A stretch of 64,000 bases of DNA from Streptomyces sp. GSL17-111 (GCF_037911585.1 NZ_JBAJNS010000001.1:1735001-1799000), one strand, 5' to 3'; shown: positions 55,141 through 63,853, counted from the stretch's first letter. Notes: generated from the letters alone by a model not told the origin. Translations and numbers: made by a program.

Positions 55141-55392
55141 GTGCCAGTAGATCCCCCAGCAGATCCCATCGAACCGGAGACCTTCGAGGACACCGTGAAC
55201 GACGACGACATCCGCCCCACGACGGACGAGCCCGGTACCGAGACGCCCGAGGCCGACGCGGCCGAGCAGCGCACCGAGGTCCGCGAGCCCCAGGACGGCC
55301 CCTCCGCCGCGCCGATCCCCGACGACGTGAACCCCGCCGACGCCGCCGAGCAGGCCCGCGTCGTCGAGCTCGACGAGGACGACTACCGGTGA
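55141..55392 (+). CDS. Small acidic protein, unknown
   Basis: An 83-residue, strongly acidic and Pro-rich protein without a fold signature; probably disordered. The C-terminus AAEQARVVELDEDDYR looks conserved. The GTG at 55141 follows an AAAGGGGTGG-type site. A TAGGCT box (55082-55087) about 55 bases upstream may be its -10. It is divergent from the hydrolase-DUF3152 pair and upstream of a TetR gene. I do not recognise a function. Confidence 0.6.
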   Translation: MPVDPPADPIEPETFEDTVNDDDIRPTTDEPGTETPEADAAEQRTEVREPQDGPSAAPIPDDVNPADAAEQARVVELDEDDYR

Positions 55393-55576
55393 CGGACGCG
55401 GGCAGGCCGGGCCTTCCCGCCCTCGACCTCCCGAATCAGGACATACCCTGCGCTAGTCGGGCGCGCCGTGTCCAGAAAGTGAAAATGTGCGCCCGCGACG
55501 CGCGCGTCCCGGTTACCCGAAAGTACGATGACGGATGCGGCGCATCTTCGCGTCCGGAACGATCCAGGGAGGCGGC

Positions 55577-56203
55577 GTGACAGCCATGGAGCAGACCGAG
55601 GCACGCCCGCGGGGCACGCGCCTGCCGCGGCGGGCGCGGCGCAACCAGCTGCTGGGTGCCGCGCAGGAAGTGTTCGTGGCGCAGGGCTACCACGCCGCCG
55701 CGATGGACGACATCGCCGACCGGGCCGGGGTCAGCAAGCCGGTGCTCTACCAGCACTTCCCCGGCAAGCTGGACCTCTACATGGCGCTGCTCGACCAGCA
55801 CTGCGAGGCGCTGCTCCAGGCCGTGCGCGACGCGCTGGGGTCCACGACCGACAACAAGCACCGGGTGGCGGCCACGATGGACGCCTACTTCACGTTCGTG
55901 GAGAACGAGGGCGGGGCGTTCCGTCTCGTCTTCGAGTCGGACCTGACGAACGAGCCGGCGGTGCGCGAGCGGGTCGACCGGGTGAGCCTGGAGTGCGCGG
56001 AGGCGGTCAGCGCCGTCATCGCCGAGGACACCAAGCAGCCGCGGGACCAGGCGATGCTGCTGGCGGTCGGGCTGTGCGGCATGGCCCAGATCACCGCGCG
56101 GTACTGGCTCGGGGCGGGGCAGCCCATCCCCAAGGACGCCGCCGCTTCCCTGATCTCCTCCCTCGCCTGGCGCGGCATCGCCGGCTTCCCGATGCAGGAC
56201 TGA
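55577..56203 (+). CDS. TetR-family transcriptional regulator
   Basis: A 208-residue TetR-like repressor. The helix-turn-helix is at about 43-63 (MDDIADRAGVSKPVLYQHF). The ligand-binding domain lacks an obvious known ligand. GTG at 55577 is chosen because GGGAGG lies four bases before it; ATG at 55586 is a possible second start. It lies in the position of a conserved TetR next to a DUF3107 gene in mycobacteria. Target genes are unknown. Confidence 0.85.
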   Translation: MTAMEQTEARPRGTRLPRRARRNQLLGAAQEVFVAQGYHAAAMDDIADRAGVSKPVLYQHFPGKLDLYMALLDQHCEALLQAVRDALGSTTDNKHRVAATMDAYFTFVENEGGAFRLVFESDLTNEPAVRERVDRVSLECAEAVSAVIAEDTKQPRDQAMLLAVGLCGMAQITARYWLGAGQPIPKDAAASLISSLAWRGIAGFPMQD

Positions 56204-56358
56204 CAGCGACGGCCCGGCCCTCGCTCTCAGTTCCGCGTGTTCGCTGCGGGCGTTGCGGGCCGGAGGATGCCGGGCGCCGGGCCGGGCTAGGGTGAGCACA
56301 CAGTGCGCGGTCGTCCGCGCAGCAAGTGAGCGTGTCGGAAGGGTCGAAGGGACATAGC

Positions 56359-56586
56359 GTGGAGGTCAGGATCGGCGTGCTGCACACGCCTCGCGAGATC
56401 ACCCTGGAGAGCCGGCAGAGCGCGGAGGACATCGAGAGCACCGTGGCCGACGCCCTGGCCGGCAAGTCGGGGCTCCTGAGCCTGGAGGACGAGCACGGCC
56501 GCAAGGTGCTCGTCCCCTCGGACCGGCTCGCCTACGTGGACATCGGCGACCCGACGGCCCGCCGCGTGGGCTTCGGCACCGTCTGA
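56359..56586 (+). CDS. DUF3107 family protein
   Basis: A 75-residue protein of the DUF3107 family, found only in actinobacteria, of unknown function. It forms a compact alpha/beta fold (VEVRIGVLHTPREITLES, IESTVADALAGKSGLLSLED, VPSDRLAYVDIG). GTG at 56359 has GAAGGG seven bases upstream. A TAGGGT box (56288-56293) may be its -10. It is next to a TetR gene, as in mycobacteria, and is followed immediately by a hairpin. Confidence 0.85.
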   Translation: MEVRIGVLHTPREITLESRQSAEDIESTVADALAGKSGLLSLEDEHGRKVLVPSDRLAYVDIGDPTARRVGFGTV

Positions 56587-56624
56587 GCCGTTCGAGAGCG
56601 CCGCACGAGCGGTGCTCGAACGGC
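56587..56624 (+). terminator. Hairpin after DUF3107 gene
   Basis: A 10-bp stem (56587-56596 with 56615-56624) beginning one base after the stop codon, with a further inner pairing. It is a plausible terminator, and a second one follows 50 bases later. Confidence 0.55.
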
Positions 56625-56672
56625 GCGGTCCCCGCACGACCAGGGCGCATCCACGGCGCACGAGCGCAGCGG

Positions 56673-56706
56673 ACGGCGGTCGGGAGGAACTCCTCCCGAC
56701 CGCCGT
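56673..56706 (+). terminator. Strong hairpin terminator
   Basis: A perfect 15-bp stem (56673-56687 with 56692-56706) around an AACT loop, followed by TTGCCGTG. It separates DUF3107 from the next gene. Confidence 0.7.
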
Positions 56707-56778
56707 TTGCCGTGTCTCCCGGGAAGGAAGAGTAAGAGCGGAACGGTCCCGTCCCATCCCGCCGGCTCGGAGGTGCCC

Positions 56779-57060
56779 ATGCTCGGGGAAGCGCTCGGCT
56801 CCGCACTCCTCGGTCTCGTCGTGGCCTGCGCCGCGTTGCGCGGCTTCCCCCGCCGCTTCGCGAACGCACCCCTGGTATTAGCCACCGGCATCGTGGCGGC
56901 CGCCGTGGGCGGCCTGGTCACCCGTGCGGTCGTCGGCCCGGGGCACCTGACGGTCTCGCTCCTGCTCGGCGCGGGGGTGGCCGCCGCTCTGGTGTCCCTG
57001 CTGCTGGACGGCCAGCGGCGCGTCTACTCGCGCCCGTCCCTGGGCGGCCACCAGCGGTAG
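56779..57060 (+). CDS. Small membrane protein with a TTA codon
   Basis: A 93-residue integral membrane protein with about three hydrophobic helices (LGSALLGLVVACAAL, LVLATGIVAAAVGGLV, LTVSLLLGAGVAAALVSLLL). No family is recognised. The ATG at 56779 has GGAGGT a few bases upstream. Codon 34 is TTA (56878-56880), a rare leucine codon in Streptomyces that needs the bldA tRNA; I found no other in-frame TTA in a scan of the window. Its translation would therefore be tied to development. It converges on the ferritin-like gene. Confidence 0.7.
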   Translation: MLGEALGSALLGLVVACAALRGFPRRFANAPLVLATGIVAAAVGGLVTRAVVGPGHLTVSLLLGAGVAAALVSLLLDGQRRVYSRPSLGGHQR

Positions 57061-57088
57061 GCCGTCGGTCGGGCGCCGGTCACGCGGT

Positions 57089-57826
57089 CTACGCGGCGAG
57101 GCCGAGAGCGGCCATGCGCTTGGTGTGCGCCTCGGTGATGCGGGAGAACATCCGCCCGACCTCCGCCAGGTCGAAGCCCGCAGCGGCACCGCCCACCAGC
57201 ATCGTCGACAGCGCGTCCCGCTCGGCCACGACCCGCTGGGCCTGGGAGAGCGCCTCGCCCATCAGCCTCCGGGCCCACAGGGCGAGCCGTCCGCCCACCC
57301 GGGGGTCGGCCTCGATCGCCGCCCGCACGCGGTCCACGGCGAAGCTGGAGTGCCCGGTGTCGTCCAGCACGCCGAGCACCAGGTCCCGGGTGTCGGTGTC
57401 CAGCCGTACCGCGACCTCGCGGTAGAAGTCCGAGGCGATGGAGTCGCCGACGTACGCCTTGATCAGGCCCTCCAGCCAGTCCGAGGGCGCGGTCTGGCGG
57501 TGGAACTCGTCCAGCGAGGCCACGAACGGCCGCATCGCCTCCGTCGGGTCGACGTCGATGTGGAGGAGCCGCTCCCGCAGCGTGTCGAAGTGGTGGAACT
57601 CCGCCGCGGCCATCGCGGCGAGCTCGCCCTTGTCGGTCAGGGTGGGGGCCAGCTTGGCGTCCTCCGCGAGCCGCTCGAAGGCGGCCAGCTCTCCGTAGGC
57701 GAGGGCTCCGAGCAGGTCGACGACCGCCGCCCGGTACTGCGGGTCGGCGGACGCCCGCGCCCAGTCCCGGGCTGCGGTTCCGGACTCGGGCTGCGGCGAG
57801 GTGGCGGAGGTCTCAGACGTTCCCAT
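57089..57826 (-). CDS. Ferritin-like (MiaE-type) diiron protein
   Basis: A 245-residue ferritin-like protein of the MiaE-like group found in actinobacteria. Carboxylate and His ligands are suggested by Glu45, Glu51, Glu76 and His78/His79 (AYGELAAFERLAED, AAAEFHHFD). Such proteins hold a diiron site; some hydroxylate tRNA, but this one has not been assigned. ATG at 57826 fits. It is divergent from the DEAD-box helicase across a 384-base region and neighbours it in mycobacteria too. Confidence 0.8.
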   Translation of the reverse strand: MGTSETSATSPQPESGTAARDWARASADPQYRAAVVDLLGALAYGELAAFERLAEDAKLAPTLTDKGELAAMAAAEFHHFDTLRERLLHIDVDPTEAMRPFVASLDEFHRQTAPSDWLEGLIKAYVGDSIASDFYREVAVRLDTDTRDLVLGVLDDTGHSSFAVDRVRAAIEADPRVGGRLALWARRLMGEALSQAQRVVAERDALSTMLVGGAAAGFDLAEVGRMFSRITEAHTKRMAALGLAA

Positions 57827-58210
57827 GCGGGGCACAATAGCCGTCCTCACCTGGTGCGGAAGCGGTCAGGGCGCATCCCCCGGGGGGAGGCGTCCCCCCG
57901 GGCCGGGGATTGCGCCCGGTACACCTGCGCGGTTTCGCGGTACAGTGATATAGAGCCCGACGGACAACCGGCGGGCCTGTGCATGAGCGCCTGTGCATGC
58001 GAGACTGCACGACACATGTACAAAAGGTCGCGTGCCGCGTTCCAGGCGGCGTGCGGCACGGTATGCAGCACCCACACCGGGAAGCCTCCCGGAAGCGGAT
58101 GCCCGGTCGGTAGCACGATCGGCTCCGACCAGACCGCCCTCCGCACTGTGAGGGGCCGCTCGCGCGAGATGAGCGCTTGAGCGAGAGCTAGTGGTCCTGC
58201 GCCGCGCGCG
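57827..58210. promoter_or_regulatory. Long divergent promoter and leader region of the DEAD-box helicase gene
   Basis: This 384-base region has no clear protein gene. An AT-rich patch, TACAGTGATATAG (57941-57953), is a likely -10 region for the helicase, giving a leader of about 250 bases. It contains a duplicated TGTGCATG (57977-57984 and 57991-57998), a short ATG frame (57983-58180) and an 8-bp stem CGTGCCGC/GCGGCACG (58031-58038 with 58053-58060). It may form a regulatory RNA. Confidence 0.5.
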
Positions 58211-59848
58211 ATGAACGACGCGGACGTGGTACGACCCGCCTCGCCGCCTTGTGTCGCGTCTCATGGAAGAGGCAAGCTCCTGTCCACCACGACTTTCCGC
58301 GAACTCGGAATCCTCCCCGAGACCGCCGAGGCCCTTGAGGCCGTCGGCATCGTCACCGCCTTCCCCATCCAGGAGATGACGCTCCCCGTCGCCCTCGGCG
58401 GCGGCGACGTCATCGGCCAGGCCAAGACCGGCACCGGCAAGACGCTCGGCTTCGGGCTCCCGGTCCTGGAGACCGTGACCGTCCCCGCCGACGTCGAGGC
58501 CGGCCGCGCCACGCCCGAGCAGCTCACCGACGCCCCGCAGGCGCTCGTGGTCGTCCCGACCCGTGAGCTGTGCCAGCAGGTGACCAACGACCTGCTCACC
58601 GCCGGCAAGGCCCGCGACGTGCGGGTCCTGGCCATCTACGGCGGCCGGGCCTACGAGCCGCAGGTCGAGGCGCTGCGCAAGGGCGTCGACGTCGTCGTCG
58701 GCACGCCGGGCCGGCTGCTCGACCTGGCCGGCCAGCGCAAGCTGGACCTGAAGCACATCCGGGCCCTCGTCCTGGACGAGGCCGACGAGATGCTCGACCT
58801 GGGCTTCCTGCCCGACGTCGAGAAGATCATCCAGCAGCTTCCGGCGAAGCGGCAGACGATGCTCTTCTCCGCGACGATGCCCGGCCAGGTCATCTCGCTG
58901 GCCCGCCGCTACATGTCGCAGCCCACGCACATCAGCGCCACCTCGCCGGACGACGAGGGCGCGACGGTGGCCAACACCACGCAGCACGTCTTCCGCGCGC
59001 ACTCCATGGACAAGCCGGAGATGGTCTCCCGCATCCTGCAGGCCGAGGGCCGCGGGCTGGCGATGGTCTTCTGCCGCACCAAGCGCACCGCCGCCGACAT
59101 CGCCGAGCAGCTGAGCCGACGCGGCTTCGCCTCCGGCGCCGTCCACGGCGACCTCGGCCAGGGCGCCCGTGAGCAGGCGCTGCGCGCCTTCCGCAACGGC
59201 AAGGTCGACGTCCTCGTCTGCACCGACGTCGCCGCGCGCGGCATCGACGTCGAGGGCGTGACGCACGTCATCAACTACCAGACGCCCGAGGACGAGAAGA
59301 CGTACCTGCACCGGATCGGCCGCACCGGCCGGGCGGGCGCGTCCGGCACGGCCGTGACCCTCGTCGACTGGGACGACATCCCCCGCTGGCAGCTCATCAA
59401 CAAGGCGCTGGGTCTGGCGTTCCCCGACCCCGAGGAGACGTACTCCACCTCGCCGCACCTGTACGAGCTGCTGGGCATCCCCGAGGGCACCAAGGGCGTG
59501 CTGCCGCGCGCCGAGCGCACGCGGGCCGGTCTCGCGGCCGAGGAGGTCGAGGACCTGGGCGAGCCCGGCGGCGGCCGTCGCGGCCGGGGGCAGGCCCGTA
59601 CGGCTCCCGCCGAGGAGCGTCCGCAGCGCAGCCGCACTCCGCGCCAGCGCCGACGGACCCGTGGCGGCCTCACCCTGGACGGCGCGGCCGCCGCGACGCC
59701 CGCCGGTGAGGCGGCGTCCTCGGGCGCCCCGGCCGCTGCGGCCCCGGCCGCCTCGGGGGAGGACGGCGGGGCGCGCAAGCCGCGTCGCCGTCGCCGCCGC
59801 ACCCGTTCGGCCTCGGCCTCGGCCTCGGCCGAGCAGTCGACGGACTGA
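58211..59848 (+). CDS. DEAD-box RNA helicase (RhlE/CsdA-like)
   Basis: An ATP-dependent RNA helicase of 545 residues for RNA unwinding and decay or ribosome biogenesis. Motif I AKTGTGKT is at 71-78, PTREL (116-120), DEAD (189-192), SAT (220-222) and the RIGRTGRAG of motif VI near 370 are all present. The C-terminus is basic and low-complexity (RRGRG, RTPRQRRRTRGG, RKPRRRRRRTRS), typical for RNA binding. The start at 58211 gives a 24-residue leader not matched by the family; a downstream start at CTG near 58278 is possible. A long structured leader precedes it and a 15-bp hairpin follows. Confidence 0.92.
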   Translation: MNDADVVRPASPPCVASHGRGKLLSTTTFRELGILPETAEALEAVGIVTAFPIQEMTLPVALGGGDVIGQAKTGTGKTLGFGLPVLETVTVPADVEAGRATPEQLTDAPQALVVVPTRELCQQVTNDLLTAGKARDVRVLAIYGGRAYEPQVEALRKGVDVVVGTPGRLLDLAGQRKLDLKHIRALVLDEADEMLDLGFLPDVEKIIQQLPAKRQTMLFSATMPGQVISLARRYMSQPTHISATSPDDEGATVANTTQHVFRAHSMDKPEMVSRILQAEGRGLAMVFCRTKRTAADIAEQLSRRGFASGAVHGDLGQGAREQALRAFRNGKVDVLVCTDVAARGIDVEGVTHVINYQTPEDEKTYLHRIGRTGRAGASGTAVTLVDWDDIPRWQLINKALGLAFPDPEETYSTSPHLYELLGIPEGTKGVLPRAERTRAGLAAEEVEDLGEPGGGRRGRGQARTAPAEERPQRSRTPRQRRRTRGGLTLDGAAAATPAGEAASSGAPAAAAPAASGEDGGARKPRRRRRRTRSASASASAEQSTD

Positions 59849-59878
59849 CGCCCCGCCCGCACCACCGCACCGGCCTGT

Positions 59879-59910
59879 GAGCGCCGGACGGCCCCGGCCG
59901 TCCGGCGCTC
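59879..59910 (+). terminator. Hairpin terminator after DEAD-box helicase
   Basis: A perfect 15-bp stem (59879-59893 with 59896-59910) with a minimal CC loop, 30 bases after the stop. Confidence 0.65.
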
Positions 59911-59951
59911 TCCCGTACCGGGGCGGCGGACGGGCCGGTACGGCGGGCCGT

Positions 59952-59957
59952 TAGCGT
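59952..59957 (+). promoter_or_regulatory. -10 box of the hydrolase gene, leaderless-type
   Basis: TAGCGT ends six bases before the hydrolase ATG, so the mRNA is probably leaderless. No ribosome-binding site is present. Confidence 0.5.
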
Positions 59958-59963
59958 CGGGGC

Positions 59964-60839
59964 ATGAGCAAGCCGCCCTTCCTCACGCTGCCGTCCGGAG
60001 CCCGCGCCCGCCGGCTCGTCACCGCCCGCGGTGCGTTCGCCGTCCACGAGTGCGGCCGGCCCCGGCTCGGCACCGCACTGCTGCTGCCCGGCTTCACCGG
60101 CAGCAAGGAGGACTTCGTCGCCCTCCTCGGCCCCCTGGCCGACGCGGGCTTCCGCGTCGTCGCGGTGGACGGCCGGGGCCAGTACGAGACCGAGGGCCCG
60201 GCGGACGAGGCGGCCTACGCCCTGCCGGAGCTGGCCCGGGACGCCCTCGCCCAGGCCGAGGCGCTGGACGCCGGAGGGGTGCACCTGCTCGGGCACTCGC
60301 TCGGCGGGCTCGTCGCCCGGGCGGCGGTGCTGCGCGACGCGTCCCCCTTCGCCTCCCTCACCCTGCTCAGCAGCGGTCCCGCCGCCGCCTCCCCGCTCCA
60401 GCAGGAGCGGGTCCGCCTGCTGCAGGACGCGCTGCGTACGCTGAGCATGGCCGAGGTCTGGGAGCGGATGCGGGCCCTCGACCCGCCGGAGGCGGCCGGG
60501 GCCGGCACACCCCGCGAGGTCACCGCGTTCCTGCGCAAGCGCTGGATGGCCACCACCCCCGCCCAGCTCATCGCCACCGGCGACATCCTGCTCGGCGAGC
60601 CCGACCGCGTCCCGGAGCTGGCGGCCCTGCCGCTGCCCCGGCACGTCGTCTCCGGTGCCCGGGACTACGCCTGGCCGGTGCCGCTGCTGGCCGACATGGC
60701 GCGCCGCCTGGGTGCCCCGCACACGGTGATCGACGGCGCCGAGCACTCCCCGAACGCCGAGCGCCCGCAGGAGACGGCCGCCGCCCTCGCGGCCTTCTGG
60801 GCGGACGTCAGCCCGCGACGACCTGCCGGACGCCGTTGA
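59964..60839 (+). CDS. Alpha/beta hydrolase
   Basis: A 291-residue alpha/beta-hydrolase. Ser112 lies in GHSLGG, Asp in GARDYAWPV near 235 and His in GAEHSPN near 262; HGxG-type oxyanion residues are seen as LPGFTGS. The substrate is unknown. The ATG at 59964 is six bases after a TAGCGT box, so it is probably leaderless. Its last 32 bases overlap the converging marC gene. Confidence 0.85.
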   Translation: MSKPPFLTLPSGARARRLVTARGAFAVHECGRPRLGTALLLPGFTGSKEDFVALLGPLADAGFRVVAVDGRGQYETEGPADEAAYALPELARDALAQAEALDAGGVHLLGHSLGGLVARAAVLRDASPFASLTLLSSGPAAASPLQQERVRLLQDALRTLSMAEVWERMRALDPPEAAGAGTPREVTAFLRKRWMATTPAQLIATGDILLGEPDRVPELAALPLPRHVVSGARDYAWPVPLLADMARRLGAPHTVIDGAEHSPNAERPQETAAALAAFWADVSPRRPAGRR

Positions 60840-61410
60840 TGATCTGCTGCACGGCGATCGCCGACAGCAGCATGCCCGACAGCCGCGTCACCAGGACGAC
60901 ACCGCCCTCCTTGATCAGCCGGACGATGGCCAGCGAGTAGCGCATCGTCAGCCACAGCACGACGTGCATGGCGACGATGGCGCTCCAGACCGCCACCTGG
61001 CCGTCGAGGCCGTCCGCCCGCTGCACGGCGATGATCACCGCGACGATCGCACCGGGGCCGGCCAGCAGCGGCATGCCCAGCGGTACGAGGGCGACGTTCA
61101 CCTCCTTGGTCTGCTTCGGCTCGTCGGTCTTGCCGGTCAGCAGGTCCAGCGCGACGAGGAGCAGCAGCAGGCCACCGGCGATCATCAGCGCCGGGGTCGA
61201 CACGTGCAGGTAGTCGAGGATCTGCCGGCCGAAGATGCCGAAGACGGTGATGACCGCGAGGGCGACGGCCGCCGCCTGCCAGGCCATCCGGCGCTGCACC
61301 TTCACCGGGCGCCCGGAGGTGAGCGCGAGGAAGATCGGTGTGATGCCGGGCGGGTCCATGATGACGAAGAGGGTGAGGAACAGGGAGCCGAAGACGGCGG
61401 CGTCGAACAC
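60808..61410 (-). CDS. MarC/SnatA-family membrane protein
   Basis: A 200-residue inner-membrane protein of the MarC (NAAT) family with about six hydrophobic helices. The family signature FVIMDPPGITPIFLALTSG and a central VNVALVPLGMPLLAGPGAI block are present. Members were once tied to antibiotic resistance and are possibly small-molecule transporters; the true substrate is unknown. GTG at 61410 lies 47 bases after the PHP gene stop on the same strand. The 3' end overlaps the converging hydrolase gene by 32 bases. Confidence 0.88.
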   Translation of the reverse strand: MFDAAVFGSLFLTLFVIMDPPGITPIFLALTSGRPVKVQRRMAWQAAAVALAVITVFGIFGRQILDYLHVSTPALMIAGGLLLLLVALDLLTGKTDEPKQTKEVNVALVPLGMPLLAGPGAIVAVIIAVQRADGLDGQVAVWSAIVAMHVVLWLTMRYSLAIVRLIKEGGVVLVTRLSGMLLSAIAVQQIINGVRQVVAG

Positions 61411-61457
61411 GGTGGTGCCTTGCGAGAGGTGGGGAGGACGGGGTCGGGGTGGTGGGC

Positions 61458-62303
61458 TCAGGCCGTGTACGGCCGGGCCCCGGAGCCCCGCGCGGCGATC
61501 TCGGCGTAGACGTCGGGCGACGTCGTGTACTCGCCGAGCCGACAGGTCTTGCGGCTGCCGTGGTAGTCGCTGGAGCCGGTGGCCAGCAACCCGAGATCGG
61601 CGGCGAGGCCGTGCAGGCGGGCCCGCGTGGCGGGGTCGTGGTCCATGTGGTCGGCCTCGACGCCGTCCAGCCCGGCGGCCGCGAGCTCCGCGACGGCGCT
61701 CTCGGGCACGCACGCGCCGCGTTTGACGGCGAGCGGGTGGGCGAAGACGGCGACGCCGCCGGCGCCCTTGATGAGCCGGACGGCGTCGAAGGGGTCCAGC
61801 TCGTGCTTGTCGACGTGGGCGCGGCCGTCGTTGGCCAGCCACTGCGCGGTGAAGGCGGAGGACACGTCCGGCACGACGCCCGACTCGACCATCGCCGTGG
61901 CGATGTGCGGGCGGCCCACCGCGCCGTCCCCCGCGATCCGGGCGACCTGCTCCCAGGTCACGGGCGCACCCAGCTCCTGGAGCTTCGCCACCATGGCCTT
62001 GGCGCGCGGCACCCGGTCGTCGCGGACCAGTTCGCGCTCGCGGGCCAGCTCCGGCTCGTCCGGGTCGAAGAGGTACGCCAGCATGTGCAGGCTGACCCCG
62101 CCCAGGCGGCAGGACAGCTCCGCGCCCGTGACGAGCGTCAGACCGGTGGGGAGGGCCGCGACGGCCTCGTCGTACCCGGCGACGGTGTCGTGGTCGGTGA
62201 GGGCGACGACGTCCAGCCCGGCCCGGGCGGCGTTCCGCACGAGCTGCGCGGGGGTGTCGGTGCCGTCGGAGGCGGTGGAGTGGGTGTGCAGGTCGATCCG
62301 CAC
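61458..62303 (-). CDS. PHP-domain metallophosphoesterase
   Basis: A 281-residue PHP-domain phosphoesterase. The metal motifs are RIDLHTHST (residues 2-10), ALTDHDT and GSSDYHG near the C-terminus. Such enzymes act on 3',5'-nucleoside bisphosphates or RNA ends (RNase AM/TrpH type), but the substrate is inferred. GTG at 62303 is preferred over GTG at 62309 because GGAG lies seven bases before it and the family begins MRIDLHTHS. It is the upstream partner of marC. Confidence 0.88.
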   Translation of the reverse strand: MRIDLHTHSTASDGTDTPAQLVRNAARAGLDVVALTDHDTVAGYDEAVAALPTGLTLVTGAELSCRLGGVSLHMLAYLFDPDEPELARERELVRDDRVPRAKAMVAKLQELGAPVTWEQVARIAGDGAVGRPHIATAMVESGVVPDVSSAFTAQWLANDGRAHVDKHELDPFDAVRLIKGAGGVAVFAHPLAVKRGACVPESAVAELAAAGLDGVEADHMDHDPATRARLHGLAADLGLLATGSSDYHGSRKTCRLGEYTTSPDVYAEIAARGSGARPYTA

Positions 62304-62433
62304 AGGCACGCTCCGAACGCTCGACGGGGACAGGGGGACACGGGGCGGCCCCAGTCTAACGGCGGCCTCCGGCCGCTCCGACCGCGCCGTGGGGCCCCGC
62401 GCCCACGCCCCGGGTGCCCGCGGGCGCGACGGC

Positions 62434-63078
62434 TCAGCCGAGGATGCGCGGCGACAGCGCGCCGCAGGGGACGAGGTCCACCTCGGCCCCGGCCTGACGC
62501 AGGTCGGTCAGGACGAGTTCGTCGTAGAGCAGCAGCCCGGACTGGTCGGGCCAGGCCACGGCCCACAGCCACAGCCCGCAGGCCTCACCGGCGAACACCG
62601 CGCGGTCCGCCGGGGTGCCCGCCACGTGCCACAGCGGGGTGGGCCGCCCGGCGGCCATGACCTTGGCCTGCGGCGGCCCGGAGACGGTCAGGTGCGGACC
62701 GGGGTCGGGCCCGGGAATGCCGGCGTACCGGGCACCGAGGCCGACGCCCAGTTCCTCGGCGATCAGGAGGAGCTCACCCGGACCGCCCAGCGGGCAGGGG
62801 CCGGAGCAGGCGACGGCCGTCGCGCGGCCACCGCTGCGGTCGTCACCCGCGCTGGCGACCCCGGTGAACAGCCAGCCGACGGGGAGGGGCCAGGGCATCC
62901 ACACCGGCACCCGCGTCCTGTTCACCACCACGCCGAGCGCGTCCACGCTGGGCGGGATCACCGGCTGGAGCGGGTGCACGGTGCCGTGCACGTCGCACTG
63001 CCAGGTGTCGGCGAAGAGACCGGGTGCCCTGACCCGGCCACCGCATTTCGGGCAACTGGGTTCGCCCCTCATGGGCAT
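62434..63078 (-). CDS. Zinc-ribbon actinobacterial protein (DUF6758 type)
   Basis: A 214-residue protein of an actinobacterial family with a zinc ribbon at the N-terminus. Cys9-X2-Cys12 (CPKC) and Cys28/His31 (WQCDVHG) form the site. Conserved strands such as VPVWMPWPLPVGWLFTGV and LLIAEELGVGLGARYAG follow. No enzyme motif. The start ATG 63078 is supported by GGGGAG; the ATG at 63072 is an alternative. It lies between the SUFU and PHP genes on the same strand. Role unknown. Confidence 0.72.
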   Translation of the reverse strand: MPMRGEPSCPKCGGRVRAPGLFADTWQCDVHGTVHPLQPVIPPSVDALGVVVNRTRVPVWMPWPLPVGWLFTGVASAGDDRSGGRATAVACSGPCPLGGPGELLLIAEELGVGLGARYAGIPGPDPGPHLTVSGPPQAKVMAAGRPTPLWHVAGTPADRAVFAGEACGLWLWAVAWPDQSGLLLYDELVLTDLRQAGAEVDLVPCGALSPRILG

Positions 63079-63115
63079 CCACGGTGCTCCCCGAGTCGCC
63101 TTCCGTCAAGGACGA

Positions 63116-63748
63116 TCACCCGGTCAGGGGTACCGCCGCCCGGAAGGGGTCGCGCAGATCCGTGCCGTGGGAGAGCCAGCGCTCCTGGAGGGCCTGGGCC
63201 CCGTGCACCCGCTTCCACGCCGCCTCGGTCGGCGTCATGGGCAGCAGCGGCAGGAAGCGGACCGGCTCCCGGGGCGCGTCGAGCTCCAGGTCCTCGACCA
63301 TGCCGCCCGACTCGGCCACCAGGACGGAGGTGAACGGCGCCCCCGGCCACAGCGGCTCGCCGACGTCGAGCGAGGCCCCCGGGGCCACGACGACGCCCTC
63401 CACCTGGGGGGAGGCGGCGAGCACGGCGAGCGGGCGGAGCACCTTGTCGGTGTCCGCACCGCCGGGGCGCACGGAGAGCAGCAGCTCGGAGCGCGGCCCG
63501 CGCTCGGGGTCGGCGAGCGCGGCCGTCGGGTCGCTCATGGGGGCCGCGGACATGCCGAGGGTGACGTAGCGGACCACTCCGGCGGCTCCGCCGTCGGCCG
63601 GGCCGTCGGGGCCGGGCGCGCCCTCCGGGTCGACAAAGCGGAGGACCTCGATCCGGTCGGTGCCGAGGAAGGTGACCGCGGCCCGGGCGTCCGGTGCGCC
63701 GAGCGCGGAACGCAGGCGGGCCTCGACCAGTTCGAGAAGATCTGTCAT
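63116..63748 (-). CDS. Suppressor-of-fused (SUFU) domain protein
   Basis: A 210-residue bacterial SUFU-domain protein (TDLLELVEARL, RYVTLGMSA, RSELLLSVRPG, then LRPLAVLAASP). In bacteria these often act as immunity proteins or in unknown intracellular roles. The start at 63748 is six bases after TAAACT, so it is probably leaderless. It is the first gene of the minus-strand run to marC. No toxin gene is visible next to it in the window. Confidence 0.8.
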   Translation of the reverse strand: MTDLLELVEARLRSALGAPDARAAVTFLGTDRIEVLRFVDPEGAPGPDGPADGGAAGVVRYVTLGMSAAPMSDPTAALADPERGPRSELLLSVRPGGADTDKVLRPLAVLAASPQVEGVVVAPGASLDVGEPLWPGAPFTSVLVAESGGMVEDLELDAPREPVRFLPLLPMTPTEAAWKRVHGAQALQERWLSHGTDLRDPFRAAVPLTG

Positions 63749-63754
63749 ACGTGG

Positions 63755-63760
63755 AGTTTA
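63755..63760 (-). promoter_or_regulatory. -10 box of the SUFU gene, leaderless-type
   Basis: On the minus strand TAAACT ends six bases before the ATG at 63748, placing the start of transcription on the start codon. A TTTGCC at about 16 bases upstream could be the -35. Confidence 0.45.
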
Positions 63761-63837
63761 GGGGGGCTGTGCGGAGGGCAAAGAGCCGCCGGTTTTCGGC
63801 CGCGCGGCCGGAGGAACGCGCCTGCCGGGTGCTACCG

Positions 63838-63853
63838 TTGACCCGCCTGTCAA
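63838..63853. promoter_or_regulatory. Inverted repeat TTGAC-N6-GTCAA near right edge
   Basis: A clean inverted repeat whose left half is TTGAC, like a -35 element. It is upstream of a short ORF at 63920. It could be an operator for the unseen gene beyond the window. Confidence 0.35.
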
